Assembly (NCBI GenBank): GCA_030695285.1
Contig: JAUYTF010000364.1
Span: 1 to 6,763, forward strand
DNA from: Eubacteriales bacterium
GTDB taxonomy: Bacteria; Bacillota; Clostridia; Christensenellales; CAG-138
Length of the DNA: 6,763 bases
Reading direction: 5' to 3'
Both the position numbers and the translations under genes were made by a program. Under the pieces are notes generated by a model. The model was not told the DNA's origin and did no database searches. It was given only the letters and a program-made list of their open reading frames with translations. The first letter of the stretch is position 1, and each line of letters begins with the position of its first letter. Shown here one piece after another: positions 1 through 5,527 of this stretch.

Positions 1-682
1 CCGCGAGCGCATACTCCTGATCGTTGAAGAGTTTAAAATCAAATTCGGACACTGCCTCGCTCTGCCAGAGGCGCAGCGTGCCGATGTTGTCTGTATTGTA
101 GCCAAGCACAGGCATATCGTAGGCAACCGCGCGCACGGTCATATCCGCAAAGCGCACGATCATCTCGTGCGTATCCCGCCTGCGGCTCCACGGGTCGCCA
201 AAGCGCTGCCAGTCGTCCGCGCTCTCCACCTGAAAGCCGTCGGTGAAGGACTGCTTAAACAGGCCGTACTTATAGCGGATGCCGTAGCCGTCGAGCGGCA
301 GGTTTTCACTCGCCGCGGAGTCTAAAAAGCACGCGGCAAGCCTTCCTAGGCCTCCGTTGCCAAGCGCAGCGTCTTCGACGTCTTCAAACATTGCAATATC
401 CAGCCCACGGGACTCAAACTCGCGCTTGACTTCGTCGAGAATGCCGAGCACGAACAGATTGTTGTATACCATTCTGCCGACGAGATACTCCGCGCTGAAA
501 TAGTACGCCTCGCGCACGCGTTCATGCGCATGCCGGCTCTCGTACCAGTTCTCAGCGATTGCGGCCATCACCACGCCGGATAACGCATCATGCAGCTGCG
601 CGGTCGTTGCGTCCAGAAACGACACCTGATGATTCTGCTTGAGCGCAAGCTCTATGCTCTCCATGATGTGATCAATTTTCAC
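1..682 (-). CDS. glgP: Glycogen/maltodextrin phosphorylase, N-terminal part (3' end outside window)
   Basis: Phosphorylase family (GT35): releases glucose-1-phosphate from alpha-1,4-glucan ends with inorganic phosphate, in the cytoplasm, using pyridoxal phosphate. The visible 227 residues carry family landmarks in order: YYFSAEYLVGR at about 60-70, NNLFVLGIL at 74-82, EDAALGNGGLGRLAACFLDS at 103-122, then LPLDGYGIRYKYGLFKQ at 128-144. The family is usually about 750-830 residues, so roughly the last 70%, including the PLP lysine, lies beyond the left edge. The GTG start at 682-680 is chosen because an in-frame TGA lies immediately upstream (685-683) and a GAGG sits 9 nt before it; the next ATG (664-662) has no ribosome binding site. 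It has its own promoter and is separated from the upstream peptidase gene by terminators. Glycogen versus maltodextrin preference cannot be decided from this part. Family assignment is very secure. Confidence 0.95.
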   Translation of the reverse strand, partial: MKIDHIMESIELALKQNHQVSFLDATTAQLHDALSGVVMAAIAENWYESRHAHERVREAYYFSAEYLVGRMVYNNLFVLGILDEVKREFESRGLDIAMFEDVEDAALGNGGLGRLAACFLDSAASENLPLDGYGIRYKYGLFKQSFTDGFQVESADDWQRFGDPWSRRRDTHEMIVRFADMTVRAVAYDMPVLGYNTDNIGTLRLWQSEAVSEFDFKLFNDQEYALA

Positions 683-691
683 TCAATTTAA

Positions 692-695
692 CCTC
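692..695 (-). promoter_or_regulatory. Ribosome binding site of glgP (decides a GTG start)
   Basis: GAGG on the minus strand with a 9-nt spacer to the GTG at 682-680. An in-frame TGA directly before the GTG excludes any earlier start, and no comparable motif precedes the ATG seven codons in. Confidence 0.6.
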
Positions 696-715
696 GCTTT
701 TTTGCATCGCGTCCT

Positions 716-744
716 AGTATAGCATACTTTATTTCGGATGAAAA
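716..744 (-). promoter_or_regulatory. Extended -10 sigma-A-type promoter of glgP
   Basis: Minus strand: -35 TTTTCA (744-739), 17-nt spacer, -10 TATACT (721-716) preceded by TGC, giving an extended -10 (TGnTATACT). The expected start is near 709, so the leader would be about 27 nt, ending in the GAGG ribosome binding site. The -35 match is only 4 of 6; the extended -10 probably compensates. Confidence 0.65.
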
Positions 745-754
745 GACGCGCGTC
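745..754. repeat. Perfect 10-bp palindrome abutting the glgP -35
   Basis: GACGCGCGTC is its own reverse complement and ends directly at the -35 hexamer (744-739) of the glgP promoter. With no loop it is a poor RNA hairpin, so a protein-binding operator is the more natural reading. At this length, in GC-rich DNA, chance is possible. The binding factor is unknown. Confidence 0.35.
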
Positions 755-770
755 CTGCCGCCAATGATTC

Positions 771-820
771 AAAAAACGCCAGAATGCTGCATTTTTCCGG
801 GAATTTCCCGGAAACTGGCC
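771..820 (-). terminator. Three-way-junction intrinsic terminator upstream of glgP
   Basis: Minus strand: a closing stem GCCAG/CTGGC (819-815 with 782-778) encloses two hairpins with no unpaired junction bases. The first is a perfect inverted repeat, TTTCCGGGAA (814-805) and TTCCCGGAAA (803-794) around one central A. The second is AATG/CATT (793-790 with 786-783) with loop CAG. After the closing stem comes G and then six T (776-771). The T tract occurs only on the minus strand, which gives direction. The next gene's promoter lies downstream of it, so it should end a transcript started further upstream. Confidence 0.6.
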
Positions 821-891
821 TTCACGCACGGATCTCATCGGGTATTCTGTACGTTAAGTTCAATCTTAAGCAGTTTAGTACGACCTACCCG
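771..891 (-). ncRNA. Candidate structured small RNA or leader element, about 120 nt
   Basis: Between the peptidase terminator and the glgP promoter, the minus strand folds into a nested domain followed by the T6 terminator. Domain 1 has P1 CGGGTA/TACCCG (891-886 with 844-839), a 4x4 internal loop GGTC/AGAA that could form tandem G-A pairs, P2 GTAC/GTAC (881-878 with 852-849), an asymmetric loop, and P3 TTAAG/CTTAA (869-865 with 858-854) capped by ATTGAA. A 19-nt linker (838-820) leads into the three-way-junction terminator. An alternative helix is possible: CACGG (893-889) with CCGTG (831-827), which would compete with P1. No long reading frame explains the stretch. Its promoter is not clear; weak -10-like TATATC (909-904) or TAGAAT (900-895) lack good -35 partners. 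It may be a standalone RNA or an attenuator in a longer glgP leader. I do not recognise a known class. Confidence 0.4.
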
Positions 892-924
892 TGTATTCTA
901 TCCGATATAATTGTACTTTAGTAC
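842..924 (-). repeat. Two imperfect copies of a GTACTAAA...GTAC...AGAATAC pattern
   Basis: On the minus strand the same three words occur twice in the same order. Copy A has GTACTAAA (924-917), GTAC (916-913), AGAATAC (898-892). Copy B has GTACTAAA (881-874), GTAC (852-849), AGAATAC (848-842). In copy A the two GTACs form a small hairpin with loop TAAA; in copy B they form stem P2 of the candidate RNA. It could be an old local duplication or repeated protein-binding sites. The words are short, so chance cannot be excluded. Confidence 0.35.
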
Positions 925-968
925 ATATTTATTTTACATAGCCGCTATTTCCTCGCGGAACCTACACG

Positions 969-993
969 AAAAAAACGCGAATATTCATCGCGT
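969..993 (-). terminator. Intrinsic terminator of the M3 peptidase gene
   Basis: Minus strand: stem ACGCGA/TCGCGT (993-988 with 980-975), 7-nt loop, followed by a run of T (975-969, the first T also closing the stem). It lies about 35 nt past the TGA of the peptidase gene and has the right polarity only on the minus strand. Confidence 0.75.
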
Positions 994-1027
994 CTGCAAT
1001 CGAAAGTCGGTTGTCTTGCGTGTCGTT

Positions 1028-2788
1028 TCAGTTGATATACGAGTTTATCATGTCCGCGATGCCTATGATCGTTCTCTCGGAAAACACCGGGGCAAGGCCG
1101 TTCTTTGCGAGCACATCGCCAAGAGAAGCATACGCTTCGCGTGTCAGAATCCGAAAATACGCAGCTTTTGCTGCCTCGGCGTCGCTCTGCGCCAAGTCGA
1201 AGAGTTCAAGCGAGGGCACCATGCTAGCAGCATAGCTGATATAATACAGCGGCGTTTGGAAGGTGTGCGTGATGAGCACCCACTCGGTTCCCTGATAGCC
1301 ATAGGTCTGCTCCAGGCCGTATGCGTCCGCCAGGCTTACGTATAGGGCATTCATTTCATCCAGCGTCATATCCGGATTTGCATATACTTCCTGCTGAAAC
1401 TCGTCTTCCATGCAGCAGGAAACGAGCGTGTACATCGCGTCGATCAGCGCGGCTGTGCGCGCCTCGTTTGCCAGATCCCCGTAAAAGCGCTCATAATCAT
1501 CAAACAGCAAAAGTACCAGCGCCTGTGCATCCATCTCCGCAAGATCCAGACTGTCTCCGGCGGAATACCCGACCCCCGCGTTGTGATAGTAATTGGTGAA
1601 GTGTCCGAGTTCGTGCAGCATAGTTGCTACATCGTCCGCAGAACCGGTCCAGCGGGAGAATATAAACGGCGCGCGATGCTCCGAGATATAGGTGGTGAAG
1701 CTCGAATCCATCTTGACGCTGCTGTCGGTCACGTCATAGAGCCGGTTTTGCAGCATATAGGTGACGGGTTCGCCAAGCAGCGGAGAAAAGGCGTTCGCCG
1801 AGGAAGACAGTGCGCTAAAGAACGCATCCTCTTCAAAGAAAGCCGCGTCCAGATCGGAGGTGTCTTTGTTTTCGATCGCGTCGATAAAAACAGGAGCAAT
1901 ATGGCGCTTCACGGCCGCGTGCAAGATCTTTGCATCCTCTGGCGAATAGTCTCGCCCGTAGGACTGGTAGCAATAGGCAGCATAGTTACTATATCCCAGC
2001 CGCGCTGCGATCTCGGCACGAATCGAAAGCTGCTCTAAAAAGATGCCGCCGGCCTGCTCGTTGAGTGCGGCACAATATGCGTCGTAGAGACGATAATACT
2101 CATCCGAACGCAAAGACATGTCGGTTACAATGTCCGCATACGTCCAGCGCGTTCCGTTATCGAGCAGGGAGAACGTTGCGCTCAGGCGGTCATACTCCAG
2201 CGTCAACTGCTCCTCGCGATCGAGCAGCTGCTGAATCGTCGCGTCATCATAAAAGCTATTGCCCATGATCGCGTCTACATAGCCTTCGCCAAAGGAGCGC
2301 CGCGCGAGCGCCTCCGCCTCGCCGGACGATCCGAACAGCGCCGCTGAAACGCCCTGCATTTGTGCGTCCAGTTCCGAGAGCGCGGATTGCAGAAAAGCAT
2401 ACTCATCCCGGTAAAAATCGACCGTCACGTCAAACGCGTAGAGTAGGTAGACCAGCGAGAGCATCGAGTCCGCATGGCTGTACTGCTGCTGCAGCGCCTG
2501 ATAGATTGCGATCATCTCCTCGGCATCTTTGCCGTCCGAAATGCCACTCTGCAGGTCTTCCATGGACGCGCGCATGCGTTCGATATCCGGACGGGCATAG
2601 GTCATGTCCAGGAGCGTTACGTTTTTGTGCTCGATATCCGAAAGCACAGGAGCGCTATATGTTTGAGAACTGACGGACCCACCCACAGAGGAGCTGATGG
2701 CGGTGTTCCCGGTCGCGCAGGCCGCAACAAACATCAGCACAGCAAGCGCGCCAAAAAGAAGCATGCGTTTTGTTACACGAGATTTCAT
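1028..2788 (-). CDS. M3-family (oligoendopeptidase F-like) zinc metallopeptidase, lipoprotein
   Basis: Predicted 586-residue exported lipoprotein that should cleave short peptides outside the membrane. Residues 1-24 form a lipoprotein signal: basic MKSRVTKR, a hydrophobic stretch, then lipobox VAAC with the modified cysteine at 24, followed by a Ser/Thr/Gly-rich linker. The zinc site is HELGH at 392-396 (catalytic Glu 393), with the likely third ligand Glu 418 in LAEMDAQAL, 25 residues on, as in M3/PepF enzymes. Near the C-terminus, THTFQTPLYYISYA (about 507-520) matches the substrate-contact region of PepF. The position that is usually the last His of HExGHxxH is Asn 399. Length fits PepF (about 600). 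The frame stays open upstream to 3115, but the ATG at 2788 is chosen because the signal peptide begins there and the earlier region overlaps the ddl start and promoter. No clear ribosome binding site precedes it. It is divergent from ddl. Substrate is unknown. Confidence 0.88.
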   Translation of the reverse strand: MKSRVTKRMLLFGALAVLMFVAACATGNTAISSSVGGSVSSQTYSAPVLSDIEHKNVTLLDMTYARPDIERMRASMEDLQSGISDGKDAEEMIAIYQALQQQYSHADSMLSLVYLLYAFDVTVDFYRDEYAFLQSALSELDAQMQGVSAALFGSSGEAEALARRSFGEGYVDAIMGNSFYDDATIQQLLDREEQLTLEYDRLSATFSLLDNGTRWTYADIVTDMSLRSDEYYRLYDAYCAALNEQAGGIFLEQLSIRAEIAARLGYSNYAAYCYQSYGRDYSPEDAKILHAAVKRHIAPVFIDAIENKDTSDLDAAFFEEDAFFSALSSSANAFSPLLGEPVTYMLQNRLYDVTDSSVKMDSSFTTYISEHRAPFIFSRWTGSADDVATMLHELGHFTNYYHNAGVGYSAGDSLDLAEMDAQALVLLLFDDYERFYGDLANEARTAALIDAMYTLVSCCMEDEFQQEVYANPDMTLDEMNALYVSLADAYGLEQTYGYQGTEWVLITHTFQTPLYYISYAASMVPSLELFDLAQSDAEAAKAAYFRILTREAYASLGDVLAKNGLAPVFSERTIIGIADMINSYIN

Positions 2789-2794
2789 ATGTCT

Positions 2795-2824
2795 ATTATA
2801 ATACGCCGCATCTTCAAAGCCCAA
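2795..2824 (-). promoter_or_regulatory. Putative promoter of the M3 peptidase gene, very close to its ATG
   Basis: Minus strand: perfect -10 TATAAT (2800-2795), 18-nt spacer, weak -35 TTGGGC (2824-2819, 3 of 6). Only six bases (AGACAT) separate the -10 from the ATG at 2788, so transcription would begin at or next to the start codon. This agrees with the lack of a visible ribosome binding site. A chance TATAAT with a more distant true promoter is the alternative. Confidence 0.4.
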
Positions 2825-2904
2825 ATGTTTTTTCTTACAGCTATTAGATCGTTGCGTAAGCAATCGTTTCATCCGCCATCTGCGATCAAAGAATCTCCCT
2901 TCTC

Positions 2905-2933
2905 TTGAAATCGTCGTGAAATCATGGTATAAA
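2905..2933 (+). promoter_or_regulatory. Strong extended -10 promoter of the ddl-murF operon
   Basis: -35 TTGAAA (2905-2910), 17-nt spacer, -10 TATAAA (2928-2933) preceded by TGG (extended -10). Transcription should begin near 2940. That lies after the in-frame ATG at 2916 and so rules that codon out as the ddl start. Confidence 0.75.
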
Positions 2934-2940
2934 CATAAGA

Positions 2941-2994
2941 ACGGTTTCACCGTATCAGAAGGCAATCCGTTTGATGCACCGATTCCAGTATCGG
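2941..2994 (+). promoter_or_regulatory. ddl leader with two small hairpins
   Basis: Just after the predicted transcription start lies a perfect hairpin ACGGT-TTC-ACCGT (2941-2953). A second, CCGAT/ATCGG with a 6-nt loop (2979-2983 with 2990-2994), runs into the GGAAAGGA of the ribosome binding site. The first could protect the 5' end; the second could affect ribosome access. Both stems are only 5 bp, so function is inferred. Confidence 0.35.
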
Positions 2995-3000
2995 AAAGGA
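2995..3000 (+). promoter_or_regulatory. Ribosome binding site of ddl
   Basis: AAAGGA with an 8-nt spacer to the ATG at 3009. It fixes the start at 3009 rather than the longer in-frame ATG at 2916. Confidence 0.75.
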
Positions 3001-3008
3001 TATCGCAT

Positions 3009-4061
3009 ATGAACATCGTAGTACTCGCGGGCGGCCTCTCGCCGGAACGCGACGTCTCCCTCTCCACCGGAACCATGGTGACCAATGCCCTGCGCAAAAA
3101 AGGGCATAACGCCATTCTGATAGACCTCTTTTACGGATTGGAGCAGATTCCCTGCCCCATCGAGCAGGCGTTTGCCGTCAGCGGCATGCTGCCGCCTTTT
3201 TCGGTGCCCGAATCCGAGCCGGATCTCGACGCAGTGCGCAGCGCAAGAGCCGCAGGGTTTTCCGATCAGATCGGCAACGGCGTGCTGGAACTCTGCCTTA
3301 CCGCTGACCTGACATTTCTCGCGCTGCACGGCGGCATCGGCGAAAACGGCAGCCTGCAATCCTTCTTCGACCTCTGTGGCGTGAAGCACACCGGCAGCCC
3401 CGCCTTTGGCTGCGCGCTGGCGATGGACAAAGCCGTCAGCAAGTCGCTCCTTCGCAGCGAGGGTATCCTCACGGCAGACTGGGCTGTCACGCGCAAGGGC
3501 GTTTCCTTTGACACGGCGCATATTCCAATCCCCTGTGTGGTCAAGCCCAACAATGGCGGCTCCAGCATCGGTGTGATCATCGTGCATGAGCGCGCACAGC
3601 TTGCCCGCGCCATCGAAGAGGGGTTTGCGTTTGAAGATGAGCTGATCGTAGAGGAATACATATCGGGTCTGGAGCTCTCGGCGGGCGTGCTCGGCAACGA
3701 TGACATCACCGTTTTGCCATTGATTGAAATCATCCCCAAGCACGGATTCTACGATTATCAACACAAATATCAGCAGGGCTGGACGGAAGAGATCGTCCCC
3801 GCTCGCATTTCGCCGGAACTGACCCGGAAGATTCAGGATCTCTCAATGCGGGCATTCCGCGCACTCAAGCTCGGCGTTTACGCCCGCATCGACTTTCTGC
3901 TCACGGATGACGGCGAGGCGTATTGTCTGGAGGCAAACACCCTGCCCGGTATGACGCCCACGAGCCTGCTCCCGCAGGAAGCGGAACACTTCGGGTTGGA
4001 TTACCCGTCGCTTTGCGAAGTGATCGTGAACCTCTCCCTCAAACGGTACGAACAAACATGA
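3009..4061 (+). CDS. ddl: D-alanine--D-alanine ligase
   Basis: 350-residue cytoplasmic ATP-grasp enzyme that joins two D-alanines, using ATP, to make the dipeptide MurF adds to the peptidoglycan precursor. Landmarks: AGGLSPERDVSLSTG at 7-21 (D-alanine site), LHGGIGENGSLQ at 106-117, AMDKAVSK at 138-145, ATP-binding CVVKPNNGGSSIGV at 176-189, VEEYISGLELS at 214-224, omega-loop FYDYQHKY at 247-254, ARIDFLL at 292-298 and the metal-binding LEANTLPGMTPTS at 307-319. The omega-loop ends in Lys-Tyr as in E. coli DdlB (Lys215, Tyr216), which favours D-Ala over D-lactate as acceptor. The residue matching DdlB Glu15 is Asp 15, a common conservative variant. Length is slightly above DdlB (306). The start at 3009 is set by the ribosome binding site and the promoter. 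It is first gene of the operon with murF. Confidence 0.96.
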   Translation: MNIVVLAGGLSPERDVSLSTGTMVTNALRKKGHNAILIDLFYGLEQIPCPIEQAFAVSGMLPPFSVPESEPDLDAVRSARAAGFSDQIGNGVLELCLTADLTFLALHGGIGENGSLQSFFDLCGVKHTGSPAFGCALAMDKAVSKSLLRSEGILTADWAVTRKGVSFDTAHIPIPCVVKPNNGGSSIGVIIVHERAQLARAIEEGFAFEDELIVEEYISGLELSAGVLGNDDITVLPLIEIIPKHGFYDYQHKYQQGWTEEIVPARISPELTRKIQDLSMRAFRALKLGVYARIDFLLTDDGEAYCLEANTLPGMTPTSLLPQEAEHFGLDYPSLCEVIVNLSLKRYEQT

Positions 4062-5401
4062 AGCAGTATTTATTTTCTGAAATCGTCGCCGCGTGCGGCG
4101 GAACATATCATGGCGACCCTGCGCTGCTGAATCAGGCAGCAAAAAACGTCGTCATCAACAGCGAATTTGTTAAGCCGGGTTCGCTGTTTATCGCGATCAT
4201 CGGAGAAAAACACGACGCGCACAAGTTCATCCCCGACGCACGAAAAAACGGCGCGTCCCTCGTCATTTCCGACCGGTCGCTGGAGATCGAACCCTATATC
4301 CTCGTGCCGGACACGCTCAAAGCGATGCATCAGATCGCGCAGCGATATCGGGAGAAGTTCGCCATTCCTGTGATTGGACTAACGGGAAGCGCGGGCAAGA
4401 CCTCGACCAAAGATATCCTCGCCGCCGCGCTCGGCGAGAGATTTTGCGTGATGAAAACGCAGGGCAATCTCAACAACGAAACCGGCGCCGCGCTGACCAT
4501 CTTCACGCTGGAAGAAGCGCATGAGGTTGCAGTCGTCGAGATGGGCACCAACCATTTCGGCGAAATCGGACGCATTGCCGCATTTGTACAGCCGGATTTC
4601 TGCCTGTATACGAACATCGGCCTTGCGCATATTGAGAACTTTGGCTCGCGCGAAGGCATCTTTCGCGGCAAAACCGAGATGCTGCCGCACATGCGTCCCG
4701 GCGGCCGCGTGATCGTCAACGGCGACGACGACCTGCTTTGCCAGATCCCCGGCGCGCTGCGCTACGGCCTTCATGAAAACTGCGCCGTACGCGCAACAGA
4801 GATTGACGATCTGATTCTGCGCGGCATGCGCTTTACGGCGCACTACGAAGGGCGGCAATGCCGCATGCATGTGCCCGCGCTGGGGGTGCATTCGGTCTAT
4901 AACGCGCTGGCAGCCGTCGCGATCGGGCAAATGCTCGGCATGGAGTTGCAACAGATCGCCGCCGGTATTGAAACCTACAAGCCGCTCCACGGGCGGATGA
5001 ATGTGCACGAACTGCCGCGCTACACCGTCATTGACGATAGCTATAACGCCAACCCGACATCCATGAAATCTTCTCTCGACGTGCTGGTAAAATGCGCCGG
5101 TCGGCACGTCGCAATCCTTGGCGATATGCGTGAGCTAGGCGAAGCCGGGTCGCAGATGCACGAGGACGTGGGCCGTTATGCCGCCTCGCTCGGCATAGAG
5201 AGCATTCTTTGCGTCGGGAAATTGAGCAGCCGGATGTACGACGGCGCACAGGCCGCAAGTCCCGGCTGCGCGCAGTATTTTGAGACGCAGGAAGAGCTGC
5301 AAAAACGCCTCCCCTCATTGGTTTGCGAAGGCGACGTCATCCTCGTGAAAGCCTCCCGCGGGATGTATATGGAGAAGACCGTGGAGCAAATGCTCGCGTA
5401 G
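4058..5401 (+). CDS. murF: UDP-N-acetylmuramoyl-tripeptide--D-alanyl-D-alanine ligase
   Basis: 447-residue cytoplasmic Mur ligase that attaches D-Ala-D-Ala to UDP-MurNAc-tripeptide, the last cytoplasmic step in building the pentapeptide. The N-terminal substrate domain spans about 1-100. The central ATPase domain has the P-loop GLTGSAGKTST at 107-117, NLNNETGAAL at 138-147, VEMGTNHFGEIG at 160-171, and FRGKTEM at 202-208, whose Lys 205 is the expected carbamylated lysine. The C-terminal domain has HGRMNV at 311-316, IDDSYNANPTSM at 325-336, GDMRELGE at 355-362 and VKASRGMYME at 430-439. Length is typical. The ATG at 4058 overlaps the ddl stop as ATGA. No ribosome binding site precedes it, so translation is probably coupled to ddl. 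The frame is open back to 3923, but that part overlaps ddl and lies before the family's N-terminus. Expression should depend on the ddl promoter. Confidence 0.96.
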   Translation: MKQYLFSEIVAACGGTYHGDPALLNQAAKNVVINSEFVKPGSLFIAIIGEKHDAHKFIPDARKNGASLVISDRSLEIEPYILVPDTLKAMHQIAQRYREKFAIPVIGLTGSAGKTSTKDILAAALGERFCVMKTQGNLNNETGAALTIFTLEEAHEVAVVEMGTNHFGEIGRIAAFVQPDFCLYTNIGLAHIENFGSREGIFRGKTEMLPHMRPGGRVIVNGDDDLLCQIPGALRYGLHENCAVRATEIDDLILRGMRFTAHYEGRQCRMHVPALGVHSVYNALAAVAIGQMLGMELQQIAAGIETYKPLHGRMNVHELPRYTVIDDSYNANPTSMKSSLDVLVKCAGRHVAILGDMRELGEAGSQMHEDVGRYAASLGIESILCVGKLSSRMYDGAQAASPGCAQYFETQEELQKRLPSLVCEGDVILVKASRGMYMEKTVEQMLA

Positions 5402-5409
5402 CGCACAAG

Positions 5410-5419
5410 TGCAATTGCA
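5410..5419. repeat. 10-bp palindrome after murF
   Basis: TGCAATTGCA is a perfect palindrome 8 nt after the murF stop. There is no loop and no adjacent T run. It is probably incidental, and no function is claimed. Confidence 0.25.
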
Positions 5420-5440
5420 TGACTCGAATCATCACCCAAT

Positions 5441-5483
5441 AAAAAAAGCCCGCGCGGCGCAATACCGTTCGGGCTCTTGTTTT
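5441..5483. terminator. Bidirectional terminator between convergent murF and the aldolase gene
   Basis: Stem AGCCCG/CGGGCT (5447-5452 with 5470-5475), with an inner CGG/CCG pairing (5455-5457 with 5465-5467) and a 7-nt loop. On the minus strand it is followed by TTTTTTATT, an ideal tract for ending the aldolase gene, whose stop is about 50 nt upstream. On the plus strand it is followed by CTTGTTTT, weaker but adequate for murF. Confidence 0.8.
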
Positions 5484-5527
5484 GCTCCGTTTATCATCTC
5501 ACTGATGTTTTGCGAGGTTGAAACGAG

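Noticed and set aside
820..842. Hammerhead-like CCGATGA followed by GTGAAGG on the minus strand
   Set aside because: The essential U of CUGAUGA is C, there is no proper stem II, and no matching cleavage site was found.
906..911. Perfect TATAAT on the plus strand
   Set aside because: No -35 at 16-18 bp and no gene downstream on that strand; the region is AT-rich, so a chance match is likely.
911..1345. Plus-strand frame of 144 codons starting in the intergenic gap
   Set aside because: It begins with a TTG, has no ribosome binding site, and most of it is antisense to the peptidase C-terminus.
2916..3008. Earlier ATG for ddl, adding 31 residues
   Set aside because: It lies inside the predicted promoter spacer, has no ribosome binding site, and the family starts at the Met at 3009.
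2789..3115. 109-codon N-terminal extension of the peptidase frame
   Set aside because: It would place an unrelated sequence before a textbook lipoprotein signal and run through the ddl promoter and the first codons of ddl.
2955..3764. Long antisense open frame (269 codons) across ddl
   Set aside because: It lies wholly opposite a clearly recognisable ddl, its translation resembles no family, and it has no ribosome binding site. It is a codon-bias shadow of a GC-rich gene.
3923..4057. 45-codon N-terminal extension of murF
   Set aside because: It overlaps the conserved C-terminal end of ddl in another frame and shows no MurF similarity.
4379..5107. Antisense open frame of 242 codons across murF
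   Set aside because: It lies opposite conserved MurF motifs and its His/Arg/Ala-rich translation is typical of a shadow frame.
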